The notes beneath the pieces are model-generated. The model was not told the origin of the DNA, searched no databases, and saw only the letters and a program-made list of their open reading frames with translations. From Heligmosomoides polygyrus polygyrus (Eukaryota > Nematoda > Chromadorea > Rhabditida > Heligmosomidae), in NCBI GenBank assembly GCA_947396885.1, contig OX377205.1:76046969-76110968 (forward strand): 64,000 nt of DNA, written 5' to 3'. Position 1 is the stretch's first letter; each line of letters starts with the position of its first letter. A program made the translations under genes and the position numbers. Shown here in pieces: positions 53,822-63,580 of the stretch.

Positions 53822-55232
53822 GTCAGGCGTATGTCTGAGCGGGGTAATGGACGCTGGGAGAATCTCCACCCTTTATATAGTAGAGAAACATGTTTCGTTT
53901 TCGCTGACTCCTTGAACCCAAAGATCTACGGGACCTCGAAATTGGGGGTAGAGGATTGGACCGCCAGCGCGTTCCCACGTGCATACGTGCACGCGCTGAT
54001 TTATGAAACGTGGCGGAACGCACTCCAGCAAGCGAGTCGGTAGCTCAGCAGGGTGCGACGCTGCTTCGAGGTTGCTAGGCCAGTTGTTCTGCCTCCGCGC
54101 TGTGCACTATTTTGCAGTTGTTCATGACCGCTGCTTCCTTTACCAGTTTGCTTCCTACACATTAATTTCACTCTAAATGGTCAAATAAGGGTCAGATTCG
54201 TGATCAACACCACAGATAACCCTATGGATGATGTCTGTGCGAAAACGGTGATCATGACCTCAGTTGACACTACCGACTGCAGCTTACTGTACTCCAGCGT
54301 AATACGAAAAACGGTGTCAGATTCGTGATCAGCATCCTAAATCACTCCCCTGGAAGAAGCTTGGGCGAAATCTGTGATTATGACCTCGACATCACTAGTT
54401 ACCTGTGCCTGCTGTAACCCGTACCTGATGTAAGGTCACTGCTTAACATTGGCTGACAAACGCAAAATATTGAATAATACAAAGGTTAGAAAAATAAAAA
54501 TAAATGAAGCACAGCTCACAGTAAACACGTTTTTTTTACAAAATAGTGAAATAAATGTGTAGAAGATGTGTAGGAAGAAAGCTGATTTAAACTGCCATTA
54601 AAGCACTATCACGTACTTTTACTTGTACTTTCACGACCCCAGAGGTCGAAAAAAAAATTTCGCCCAAACCTCTTCCAGAGGGGATATTTGGGGTACTAAT
54701 CACGAAGCTGACATCCGTTTTTGAAATTTCGGTCGATTGCTGTAGGTTACAGCAAGTACTTGTGAATAGGTCTGCCGAGGTCCAAATCACTAATTTCGCC
54801 CGTACTTCTCCCAGGAGGTTTATCTGTGGTGGAGATCACGAATATAACCTTTGTTTTACAATTTGGAGTGAAATAAATGTATAGGAGATGTGTTGAAAAC
54901 AAACCGGTAAAGGAAGCAGCGGTCATGAAAAAATGCAAAAATAGTGCATATCATGGAAGTCGTACATCTCGCCTAGTATCCGTCAAATAACGCCGCACCC
55001 TGCTGAGCCATCAACTCGATTGTCGCAGGATTTCCGCCACGTCCCATACATCAGCGCGCGCACGTATGCACGTCGTGCTGGCGGAGGAATACTGAACCCC
55101 CAACTTCGAGTGCCTGCAGTTCTTTGGGTTCAAGGACTCAGCAAAAGCGAAACATCTTCTTCTACTACACGAAGGGTGGAGATGCTCGCAGGACTATCCA
55201 TCTTCCCCGTTCAGACCTACGCCTGAGACCCT
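53822..55232. mobile_element. 1.4-kb palindromic fold-back element
   Basis: The left arm (53822 to about 54460) and the right arm (about 54640-55232) are inverted. Matches include GGCGTATGTCTGAGCGGGG with its counterpart at 55196-55225, CAGCAGGGTGCG with CGCACCCTGCTG, and TTCATGACCGCTGCTTCC with GGAAGCAGCGGTCATGAA. The core shares TTGAAATTTCGGTCGATTGC-type text with the 44-kb element. It ends 53 bp from the DXO exon at 55286. Confidence 0.85.
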
Positions 55233-55285
55233 TCCCTGTAAAGGTTTTTGCCAGTCCAGAGAATCCAGAACTCCGTCCAGAGTAC

Positions 55286-55437
55286 CTTATTCACGATCCC
55301 GTCGTCATCTCGATAGCCGACGACTATGTCACGAATACCGAGCAGGAACGATTGCAGCCACCACTTCATGCTCTTTTGTTTCCAGAACGTGCCTTCAAGA
55401 GCTCGTCGCTGTGTTTTCAACTCAATCAGATCGCCAT
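55286..55437 (-). CDS. DXO/RAI1-family decapping nuclease, catalytic exon
   Basis: The acceptor CTCGTTTCCAG opens 152 nt. With one base from the previous exon it begins DGDLIELKTQRRALEG, then KWWLQSFLLGIRDIVVGY and RDDDGIVNK, and ends at AAG|GTACTC in phase 0. IELKT holds the family's catalytic Glu and Lys, and the Gln of WLQSF is at the conserved Q position. This block is the strongest family match in the gene. In the family these residues bind metal ions and the RNA 5' end. Confidence 0.88.
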
Positions 55438-55869
55438 CTGGAAACGAGCAGATAGAACTGACAGCTGAAGGTATAACGCTGCTTATCAAGAAGCAAACGG
55501 TAACAAGGAAACACTCTCGGAAGTATGTCCGGACGTGGAATTGAATACCAGCGAGACAATCTCTATCCTTTGAATAGTATAAATGTATGTGACAGTTTGC
55601 AAAGTCATCGATGCTACCGAGTTAGGGGCGTGAGAGTTTACTATGGAACCGCATAGTCGACCAAGGCAATACCTCTCAAACTTCGAATATGCAGAAGAAA
55701 TGAAGAAATTCTTGAAGAGCCATCATGCGTTCGATTCCTGACTCTAGCACTATTTTTATTAATTTATACAAATAAAATACTAATATTGTTCATTTTTATT
55801 AACTTTCTCAGCGCAGAAGTTTCCGAAGTGAACAATGTATATAACATTCATGTCGATTTGGACATTTTT

Positions 55870-56800
55870 CAAAACAAATTAGACATTTTTAAAATCAAAT
55901 TGGACACTCTTCTAAGCTAGCTTTAAAAATTTTGAAATCAAAGCAAACTCTTTCAAATCGAAATCACCTTCCAGCGAGGTAAACTATAAACTCAATAAGA
56001 TGGTTAGAATTTTTTTTTTGTTCAAGGAACTTTGGTATAGCTTTCCCTGAATTTCTTCCAGCTCACCTGTAACAATGAGTGCAATAGTCTTATAAAAAAT
56101 TATTTTTGGAGAAAAATAATAAATTAAAAGTTGTCATAACGCACACCAAAAACGTAAAGATATGGCGCATCAAAGGATCCGTCGCGCCATGCACTCAAAA
56201 GGTTCGCAGAAACTTTTATTTGCTTGGTAGTGTGCCTTCCCGCTCGCCTTCCTGCTCTTTAAAACAAGTTTTGAACCATTATTTTCCTCAGTAAATAAAA
56301 TTTTTATAAAATTTCAAACAATGCGTTTACTTATTATGTAGCTGAATCAAAACCTCAAGGAAAGTCATACTAAAATTTCTTTGAAAAAATTATTCTAACC
56401 TTTTTGAAGTCTCTAGTTTAATGCAGAAGCTCATTTCAATTTGGAAGAGTTCGCTTTGATTTTAAAAGTCTTAGGCTAGCTTAAGGAGGAGGCGCCGACT
56501 GTCGGCTGCACCCGATACCAGGTTCCTGGTTCGGATTTCTCGCCCAGGCCAGCAAGCCTTCCATCCCTCCGGGGACGGTGAATTGGTACCAGACTTGTCT
56601 GGGAAGGATAAAGCACTGACTCGTTTATCGGCTGTCCACCGCCAAATACGCATTCAAATCGCCTTCACGACATCCCGTAGAAGTAGAATGCGTGGCGCAT
56701 CCCAAAAGGGACTGAGTAGCGCTGTCCTTTGTCCTTTATCCTTTTAGGCTAGCTTAAAAGAGTGTCCAATTTGATTTGAAAAGACTCCAGTTTGACGAGA
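55870..56800. repeat. Inverted-repeat element in a DXO intron
   Basis: The left arm (ATTGGACACTCTTCTAAGCTAGC, from about 55895) and the right arm (GCTAGCTTAAAAGAGTGTCCAAT, to about 56768) mirror each other. The right arm is interrupted by a SINE at 56485-56743. The middle is AT-rich and non-coding. Confidence 0.75.
56485..56743 (+). mobile_element. SINE-like family A, copy 6, with 14-bp duplication
   Basis: TTAGGCTAGCTTAA occurs at 56471-56484 and 56744-56757, so the insertion is 259 bp. The body holds the family core, and the 3' end is TTTGTCCTTTATCCTT. A duplication of this length indicates LINE-type retroposition. The A-box region is truncated here. Confidence 0.9.
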
Positions 56801-57160
56801 AAAGTGTCCAATTCGACATGAAAATGGTATCAAAGAGAATAAATGCCTCTGAAGGCACTAGTAGCGGAGAAAAAATAAACAAAGCAATCACGAAAACATT
56901 GCATAGGATAGCAACTTATTGAAGGTAATCCTAAGAAGCTATCGTTTTGCGCTGGTAGTAAATTGAATTCCCTTAACCTGTAGGTTAAGAAGGTCGATAG
57001 TGTTTTTTGCATATTTTATGTTTGTAAGGTAAGTTCGTTGTGCGACTATGCGACTCCATGGTGAAATATCGGGTCTCCTAACTCGGTAGGCTCAAGCGTT
57101 TTGCAAATTGGAACCTACTTCTCTACTACATACACGGGCGCAGATTATCGCAGTGGAATT

Positions 57161-57682
57161 TGGGGCCAGATTCATAAACGACTTACAGCAATCTAACGGT
57201 GAAAATACTGCCGAAATCCCTGATAGCGCGGCTTATCCACAAGCGGTATGGTGAAGTGTTTCATCTGCGCTATCAGGGACTTTTATATATAGGTGGATGT
57301 TGGCAGTATTTCCACCGTTAGATTGCTGAAAAGGCTTCCGCAAACTTGTTCGGAAACTCGGCAGCCCTATCTTTGAGCATAGGGCAGAGAAGCAGAATTT
57401 GCTGCTAATGTGCCGCCTGGGCGGCAGGAGCGGCAGCGGCTGTAATAATTCGAGGCATTACTGCCTCTGCAGCTGCTTTGCCGCTGGCAGAGCTCTGTCT
57501 GGGCTCTAGCTGATCGTGGCTGCATCTAAAACGGAAAATGATAACGATAAACCGCGTTAGCGATGAAATGGAGAGGCAAAGCTAAGGATGAGTGCCGCCT
57601 ACGAGGCAGTTTTGCTGCTTCCCGCCCGCCGCGTTGCAGCAAAAGCGTGCGGAGGACCTAAGTCGTTGATGAATCTGGCCCC
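57161..57682. mobile_element. GGCCAGATTC TIR element, copy 2, containing a nested MITE
   Basis: GGGGCCAGATTCATAAACGA at the left is mirrored by TCGTTGATGAATCTGGCCCC at the right. Inside, CAGCAATCTAACGGTGAAAA is mirrored by TCCACCGTTAGATTGCTG. The GC-rich MITE (57331-57659) is inserted beside that inner end. Confidence 0.85.
57331..57659. mobile_element. GC-rich fold-back MITE nested in a TIR element
   Basis: The left end AAGGCTTCCGCAAACTTGTT and the right end CAAAAGCGTGCGGAGGACCT are degenerate versions of the 28893 family ends. The interior has the family's CAGCCCTATC and AGGGCAGAGAAGCAGA segments. Confidence 0.75.
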
Positions 57683-57969
57683 TGTTTTCCCAATTCAGAG
57701 ACAAGCCTGGGACCATCCTTTGGAAAGATAAAGCTTGTCAAGAATACTACGATAACGATCCAAAAGCTCTATTTCCAAGAATTGCTTCGCTTTTCCATAG
57801 AACGGTAACGATCGAGAAGCTCTACTCCCTTCAGGGATGCACTGTTCCCGAAAAGTGCGGGGGTGACACAGAGCCAAGGACGGTTGAGGTTCTCGCTGTT
57901 CTACGGTTTGCCCCAACCCAAGAACGAGATAAATCTAAGATCTAAGTGGTTCGCCATGGAAATGCGCAC

Positions 57970-58102
57970 CTTTGTTGATCGCGTCCACCTCACCGCTGTA
58001 GACAAGCTTCAGTGGCCTTCCTACCGTAGCAGCGAGTGTTGACCGCACCACCACGGCGAACTCTTCACGACACGTCACTGGGACGTCGACGCTGGGTTGG
58101 CT
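57970..58102 (-). CDS. DXO/RAI1-family decapping nuclease, exon with GEVDA motif
   Basis: The acceptor TTCTTTAAG opens 133 nt in phase 0 reading TCREEFAVVVRSTLAAT and LKLVYSGEVDAINK, ending AAAG|GTGCGC in phase 1. That single base plus AT of the next exon gives the Asp joining INK to DGDLIELK. GEVDA supplies the family's metal-binding Glu and Asp. The intron to 55437 is 2.5 kb and filled with an inverted-repeat element, a SINE and nested MITEs. Confidence 0.87.
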
Positions 58103-58239
58103 CTTAAAGAACAGTATTACAGCATCTAACGGAAACATCAATAAGTGATGAACGATAAATTAGAGACAAAGTTAACCATTTCCTGCCCACGGTGAGCCAC
58201 GCACCCTACTTTTATGCGATATGGTGGAAGTTGAATGCG

Positions 58240-58425
58240 TATTTCCTTTTATGAACAATGACTTCAATGACCAGCCGATGGAGAAGCAACCGTTTTTCCT
58301 TACCAAGCAAGTCTGGCACCAACACAAACTGAGTGGAGTTCGAACCAACAACCTTGATTCAGGGCGCAGGCGACAGACGGCATCTCCTTCGACTGTGCTA
58401 CAACATGCGCCACTCCACGACAAGG
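58240..58425 (-). mobile_element. SINE-like family A, copy 7
   Basis: The reverse-oriented core GACCAGCCGATGGAGAAGC, AAGTCTGGCACCAACACAAA and GAGTTCGAACCAACAACC matches the family. It lies in a DXO intron. Confidence 0.75.
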
Positions 58426-58672
58426 ACTCCTCCAATTGAAATAATGGAACCTTTCATGAGCTGACAGCGATGAAGTTCCAGTCTTGGTAATGAGGAATGA
58501 GGTCTATCCCAGTCGGAGGGGAGCACCGCAAGAAAAGTGAAGCGAACACCAACAACATGACGGATATACTGCTGTACTTTCAAATAAGGCGTTCAGAGAG
58601 GAATTCCTGCATCCGTCTCTCGTTTCGTTCAAGGCTATGGCCATTAAAGCTGTGGCAGAGTGTCCTAACTTC

Positions 58673-58771
58673 GTAATGGCGTAGAGCATTCCCGCCCGGT
58701 TAGAGGGAGGTGCGGGTTCGAGTCCCGCCTGGCGCTAGAAGTTTTGATCGCAACAAAACATCGTCGTAACA
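58673..58771 (+). mobile_element. 99-bp tRNA-derived SINE with 11-bp duplication
   Basis: GTCCTAACTTC flanks it at 58662-58672 and 58772-58782. The body starts GTAATGGCGTAGAGCATTCC (A-box-like) and contains a perfect tRNA T-arm, GCGGGTTCGAGTCCCGC, followed by an acceptor-like CTGGCGCT. The duplication marks it as a retroposed copy and not a resident tRNA gene. Confidence 0.85.
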
Positions 58772-59189
58772 GTCCTAACTTCCTTTTGATTTCCTGTTGG
58801 CTTCTATTCTATGTAGCAAATACTGATGCCTGTTTGTCATAATGTGTTTCTCTGGTTCTCTCATGCTGATGTTGCGTTTGTTATGTTGTGTTTTATACCT
58901 AGTCTCGGAGCTACGTTAAGAATAAAGAAAAGCAGAGTAATGTTCAGTAGGAAATTGCACAGAGAAAAGACTCCTCGTAGGCTAGCTCAACAAAGGGTCT
59001 CCTTAAATTAGTGCACGCACTTGGAATTTTACCGTCGTTGTCAAAAAGAGCGAGTGAAGTGCCCCCACCCCCGTAGGATAGATCCTGATAAATGAAGCGC
59101 TGCTCGTCCAGTGTATTTTAACTTGTGACACATAAGCTTTCATTCTGTTTAAGGTTCAGGCGCCTAGGAGCAAGCACACGTCAGTTCGG

Positions 59190-59460
59190 GGCGCGTGGTA
59201 GAGCAGTCAAGGGAGACGCCGGTTCTCCAATTCAAGACTCCCGTTCGAAACTCCCTCCAGGCCAACCAAGCCTTCCAGCTCTCCTGGATCGTTTAATTGG
59301 TACCAGACGTATCTGAGAGGAGTAAAATATTCACTTGACCATCGTCCGGCAGCCGCAATTATAGGGTAAATGCGCACTGCTTTCAAGGCGCCTTCTGCTT
59401 CGGTTTCGTCGATCCTCTGGGCACCACAATAGGTGTTAGAACCCGCAAACACTTCCTATT
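59190..59460 (+). mobile_element. SINE-like family A, copy 8
   Basis: The plus-oriented CCAGGCCAACCAAGCCTTCC, AATTGGTACCAGACGTATCT and GGCGCCTTCTGCTTCGG match the family. It lies in a DXO intron near the exon at 59534. Confidence 0.78.
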
Positions 59461-59533
59461 GTTCATCCTGCTGATTACAGCGGAAGATGGCGTATTTCAA
59501 TGTGGTCATGTGAAACTGTAAAAAACCACTCAC

Positions 59534-59618
59534 ACCCTGCTCCTCGATCGTCATGTGCTGTTCGAATTTGAATCCCCAGTACGACATCATCTTTTCCCGC
59601 TGCGACATAGACAGCTTT
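59534..59618 (-). CDS. DXO/RAI1-family decapping nuclease, exon with KFEQ motif
   Basis: The acceptor CTGCTTTTAG and the donor GGT|GTGAGT bound 85 nt reading SMSQREKMMSYWGFKFEQHM and TIEEQG, ending in phase 0, which fits the exon at 58102. The YxGxKFE motif holds the first catalytic Glu of the family. The exact 5' edge is uncertain by four bases (59618 or 59614), depending on which AG is used and on the phase of the exon upstream. Confidence 0.85.
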
Positions 59619-59668
59619 CTAAAAGCAGGTATATGAATAGTGAACCATACCGTAGCAGAGTAGGAAAC

Positions 59669-59721
59669 CTGAAGAAAATCGCGTTTGTAATAGGCCAGCC
59701 AATAGATATCGCATCCGTATT
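59669..59721 (-). CDS. Probable upstream exon of the DXO-family gene
   Basis: The acceptor CGTATTCAG and the donor CAG|GTTTCC bound 53 nt, about 50 bases before the KFEQ exon. One frame reads YGCDIYWLAYYKRDF, which suits the strand before the KFE motif in the family; another reads DAISIGWPITNAIFF. The phase to the next exon depends on its uncertain start. Exons for the N-terminal third were not located. Confidence 0.45.
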
Positions 59722-60014
59722 CTGAATACGTGTAAACTTGAAAAACTAATCTGTAATCTGCCTACGCCTTGAGCTGATCATAAAACGAAGCCTTCACATT
59801 TTCAGATGTAAAAAATTGTAAGTAGAAAAGTAGTGCAGACCAGCATGAATCTCGCTTTCTCAGAGACCTGACAGCTATAGCTTACTATTGCAGTGTTCTT
59901 TTTAATAAACTAGTGCCCATAGTGGTCATGTTCCGCACAAGAATATAAAACAGAGTGTCGGTTGGGCATATGGAGAGCAGCAGAAAGGATAAAGAGTAAG
60001 GGTCGGCGGCGTTG

Positions 60015-60265
60015 GTGAACCCCTGGAAAGACATTCTAGCTCCGCGGGATAATATAAGGCAATTTGAATGCATATTTGAGATATACAATGAATTGGCCAG
60101 CCGATGCACAAGTGAGTCTTTTACCCCTTTCAGATAGGTTTGGTACCAATTCAACGACCCACGATGGAAGGAAGGCCTGGGCTCGTGTGAACGACACCCG
60201 AACTGAGAACCTTGCGATCCGGGGAGCATAAGACAACCAGCGCCTCCTCAGACTGCGTTAGAAGG
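60015..60265 (-). mobile_element. SINE-like family A, copy 9
   Basis: The reverse-oriented TTGGCCAGCCGATGCACAAG, GGTTTGGTACCAATTCAACG and CGCCTCCTCAGACTGCG match the family. It lies between the two divergent genes. Confidence 0.78.
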
Positions 60266-60696
60266 CGCTATGTGGAGAATAAAAAGTTTGATTTCGCCGA
60301 AAATGGCTGGAACCTCTCCATTCACCAAAATAGGGTAGATCTTTCTAAAGTATTTAATTTCTTCATAGTTTCCAGACTAGGTCTCCACAGTAGCACTTTG
60401 ACATATACCATTTTCACGTCGAATTGTACAAAATTGAACTCTCTTTTAGCTAGCTTAACAAGGAGAGCCTCCAAAGTGGCGGTGACCTTTTGCGATGCAA
60501 TTTTTACAAGATGTAGGGTCGCCTGTGGGGAGTCCAAAAAATAGTTCTTTCTAAGAAAAGATCCTATGCTTCTTCAGTCAGGCCTATTCCAAAACGGTAT
60601 CAGCGCCCCAGGGATTCACTGCTATCGCTAACAAGAGTTTAGTAATGCAAATGGAAGGATCACCTCTGTTTTGCCTCCTCTGTTTCCTTCTCACAG

Positions 60697-60855
60697 AGAA
60701 AAATCACTCCTCCTATGCGAGCAGCAGCAAATTCCCAGGGGTCCTTCGGACAGAACGGCGTCGCCGCTATGCGAGTCAGAAGACCTCGCCAGCAGACGAA
60801 GTCGGCTTCGTGCAGAACCTAAGCAGTGTCAACATTGAAGGACAAACTAAACCAA
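60697..60855 (+). CDS. Unknown host gene (Q), exon 1 seen
   Basis: The acceptor TTTCCTTCTCACAG and the donor CCAA|GTACGT bound 159 nt, open in one frame only: NHSSYASSSKFPGVLRTERR, then DEVGFVQNLSSVNIEG. It enters with two bases completing a codon and leaves in phase 1. The protein is polar and Ser/Arg-rich, with no recognised domain. The gene is divergent from the DXO gene about 1 kb to the left. Earlier exons were not found. Confidence 0.65.
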
Positions 60856-61030
60856 GTACGTAGGCCTAAACGGCTACATTTGAGGCTAGCAGGCATAACA
60901 GCATCTTGCTTGGGAAGAGGTTAGTGTATATCGGATATCGGAGCCTGCCTTTATTTCCCTTGGGAAGAGTATTCTGTAGGAAGAAATGGTGTTTGGGGAA
61001 AACCTCCACAAGTGTTTCCGACTTTTCCAG

Positions 61031-61139
61031 GCTCTGAGGAAGACGACGACGCCGAAACATCAGCCGTCTCTGACAATCTTGGTCAACAGCTGAACGATCT
61101 CACCTGCAGATTGACCACGATGACGACCAAGATTGTGCC
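61031..61139 (+). CDS. Unknown host gene (Q), exon 2 seen
   Basis: The acceptor CGACTTTTCCAG opens 109 nt whose first two bases complete a Ser with the previous exon. It reads SEEDDDAETSAVSDNLGQQL and DLTCRLTTMTTKIV. It leaves in phase 2 at the non-standard donor CC|GTGACA; if that donor is not used, the frame ends at TGA at 61141. The acidic stretch and helix suggest a cytoplasmic linker. Confidence 0.6.
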
Positions 61140-61453
61140 GTGACATGAGTTTTTTGTGCCATGCCTATGCCAAGATTTATTGAAAGCCCAACTTGGACAG
61201 TTCATATTCGACCGATTTATGTGGAAGCAAGTACTCTCTTGCAGACTTGCAGCAGAGGCCCATTTGAAACACTCCTGGAGGGAGTTAAAACTTCGCTAAT
61301 GAGTAATCTCGCATTCATTCTGCTAAAACAAGTGAGATATGTTATTCTGAACGAATCACCATAGATGCTGATGCTGATGTCGTCTGCACAGATTTTTTCA
61401 AAGCCTATATGTTCATTTCCCGTTCATTAACAATAGTTATTTCTCTTGTTCAG

Positions 61454-61526
61454 GGCGCCCTCCTCCGACTTAGCGAAGGAGCTGGGAGAAGAAAAGTACC
61501 CCGAGTTATGGCTCATTACAGTACGG
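61454..61526 (+). CDS. Unknown host gene (Q), exon 3 seen
   Basis: The acceptor TTTCTCTTGTTCAG and the donor CGG|GTAAGC bound 73 nt. With the phase-2 join the frame reads APSSDLAKELGEEKYPELWL and then ITVR, ending in phase 0. The frame was chosen by phase and by the amphipathic, coding-like text. An alternative frame is also open. Confidence 0.6.
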
Positions 61527-62682
61527 GTAAGCTAGGTGTGTCACATCCCAGGACCCCTTCTCTTGCTCAGCTTCGTGCTATCCTCGCGTAAAAACTCGCA
61601 AAGAAAAGGAGCTATGGGAGCGGTTCACCATAATACCGTTGAGATAGATTAATCACACCACATAGCTGCTTCTCCTGCCCAGCTCCTCCACGTCAGCGGA
61701 AGAAAGCGTGCAGCTGAGCAAAGGAAGGTCTGCAGGGTAGGGGCGCAGCAGGGTTTCGTTGACTCCCTCAGAGTAACCATCGCCTCGCATTCCTGTATAC
61801 GGACGTCCATTAAGTTCCTAAGCAGGAGCGTATTTTATGCACCTGTTATAATCCCCGATCGTCGGTTTTTTCATCATCAGTTGTTGCTCATAGCATTTCA
61901 TGTCCGTCAACCCTAGAATCTTCCTATAAAGGTATCGGAGGGATTTCACGAGTGAAATCTGAGAGTGGTGAAACCATCTGCCCCATCTCCTCATACTCAT
62001 TTGTTTTTGCCTCTGAAGTAACGCCAGCAGAATCGTCGCCCCTCTCTGAAGTACTGTTTCATATCGTGGTCCAAAGAGTTTGGATACTCTCACTAACTAG
62101 GGAAAAGTAATTCCGCTTGCAAACCCTATACGGTGTCCTCCTCAATGTTCGGCAGAATCAACAGATTCATGATGCATGGCAGCAAAAGTGTCAGGAAGGC
62201 GGCTTAGAGGATACCCAAAGCAGCGCTCGTCGGATACGCTACATATGGACATGGAAGTATATGACATCCACCCTGATCAAGCGCAGGATCAGGAAAGGTG
62301 GCGGCACTAGAACAACAGACCCCGCGATAATGCGAGACAAACGCTGAAGAAAAAGTAGAAGAAGAAGATGATGATGACAATGACGTAAAGCAGCAGACTG
62401 CAAAACAAGAGACTCCTTGTGCTCAACATCTGATGGACATGCGAGTAGTCCTACTGCTTCTAATTATTGAAATAACAAGAAATGCAAATAATCAGCCCAA
62501 TAACCTTAAGCTAGAAACTGCTTCCTCTATGTCTTTGGTTGCGAGGCTTCTACTTGGCGCATTACCTTATTTGGTACTAATCGTTAATGTGACCTACATG
62601 AGGGATTCCTGAGTTACCTCACAGTCCATTCTTTATACCACGCTAAAGGAAAGGCACCATTTTCAACATCTTTGTTTTACAG
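61527..62682. other. Intron of gene Q with RTE remnant
   Basis: A possible small exon follows the acceptor CTCCTGCCCAG at 61682, but the exons at 61526 and 62683 already join in phase 0 without it. A 91-codon minus frame (61818-62093) is unrecognised. The RTE remnant is listed separately. Confidence 0.45.
62105..62385 (+). pseudogene. RTE-like C-terminal end with purine tail
   Basis: In mixed frames it reads YPKQRSSDTLHMDMEVYDIH, PDQAQDQERW and TTDPAIMRDKR, the usual end of RTE-clade proteins. A GAAGAAGAAGAT-type tail follows from about 62350. Confidence 0.75.
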
Positions 62683-62809
62683 CAGGGAACTCGCCTTCTT
62701 AAGCGGCCCACCTCGGGGTGCTTGGCTGACAATCCAATCCAGCAATACATCGAGCCGTTCGTCGCCATTCTGAAGCCGAAAACTGATTACATTGCATTAG
62801 ACGCTGTTA
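62683..62809 (+). CDS. Unknown host gene (Q), exon 4 seen
   Basis: The strong acceptor TTTGTTTTACAG opens a phase-0 exon reading QGTRLLKRPTSGCLADNPI and QQYIEPFVAILKPKTDYIAL. The donor is either GCT|GTTAGT (62805) or A|GTTGTC (62809); only the latter fits the phase of the next exon. This is the most protein-like part of the gene. No family was recognised. Confidence 0.68.
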
Positions 62810-62930
62810 GTTGTCATTAGTTGCTCGGTTCAAATTGAATTTCTTTTTTTTTGTCTGTCTTATACAACGTAATAAATATCATGCCATATCATACGTATTC
62901 ACTCTACCTCCCAAATGTTGCCTTCTTTAG

Positions 62931-63031
62931 GGAGAACATCAATCGGTTTGGAAGAAGAGTTTTTTAAGACCATTACTCAAGAAAGGAGACAGAAGATATT
63001 ACAGAAGGTATATATCGGTATGCCTCCACAG
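62931..63031 (+). CDS. Unknown host gene (Q), exon 5 seen
   Basis: The acceptor GCCTTCTTTAG and the donor CCACAG|GTAAGG bound 101 nt. Two bases complete a codon, followed by 33 codons: RTSIGLEEEFFKTITQERRQ and ILQKVYIGMPPQ. It ends in phase 0, so the gene continues to the right. The next exon was not identified before the LINE fragment. Confidence 0.7.
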
Positions 63032-63334
63032 GTAAGGTCTTGAAGATAGTACACAGTCAGATCTTCGGCAATTTTCGAGAAGAACTTCTCACAAAAAGCA
63101 CAGCTGGAGCAAAAATCTGCCACAATAGCACTTGTTTTTGCCTGTGGTTACGTAGCTATCAGCTTCCTTGACTGCGCTTATATCAATCTAGATCTTCTTG
63201 GGTATTAAACCACGTGCATACGGTAATGAACGACGTCCTATAAAAATTTTTCAATATTTTCTAAGTGGGAATGCAGGCTGGTCGAGTCAATCGTGCTGTC
63301 TCTGATGACTCCTAATACCCTTTCTCAGAGAACT

Positions 63335-63500
63335 TCGTGAGCACTCAGGTTTCTTATTTGTGCCAACGATCTCCCAGACTGCCTTGCTTCTAAGGTACAT
63401 TAATCCTTTCATGAAGACGTTCATTTTTCCTTTCATTCCAAGATATACTTGTTCAAAAATAAGGATATCCTGCAGCATGGTTTTGAAGTAATTTATGTGT
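63335..63500 (+). pseudogene. CR1-like RT fragment
   Basis: The plus strand reads LRFLICANDLPDCLASK, the segment just before the catalytic Asp pair of CR1-like RTs (usually FLIY.NDLP). It is short and frame-broken. It probably lies in the next intron of gene Q. Confidence 0.5.
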
Positions 63501-63580
63501 GACCTGCCCAATATAGATAATTCCCATGAAAAAATACTCAATTGTGTACCGCCGGAAGCACCCTCCCAAGAGGGAAGCCT

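Noticed and set aside
58652..58737. Resident tRNA gene
   Set aside because: The T-arm is perfect but the acceptor and D arms pair poorly, and an 11-bp duplication brackets 58673-58771, so it is a retroposed SINE.
61683..61737. Extra exon of gene Q after CTCCTGCCCAG
   Set aside because: Exons at 61526 and 62683 already join in phase 0; inclusion is possible but not needed.
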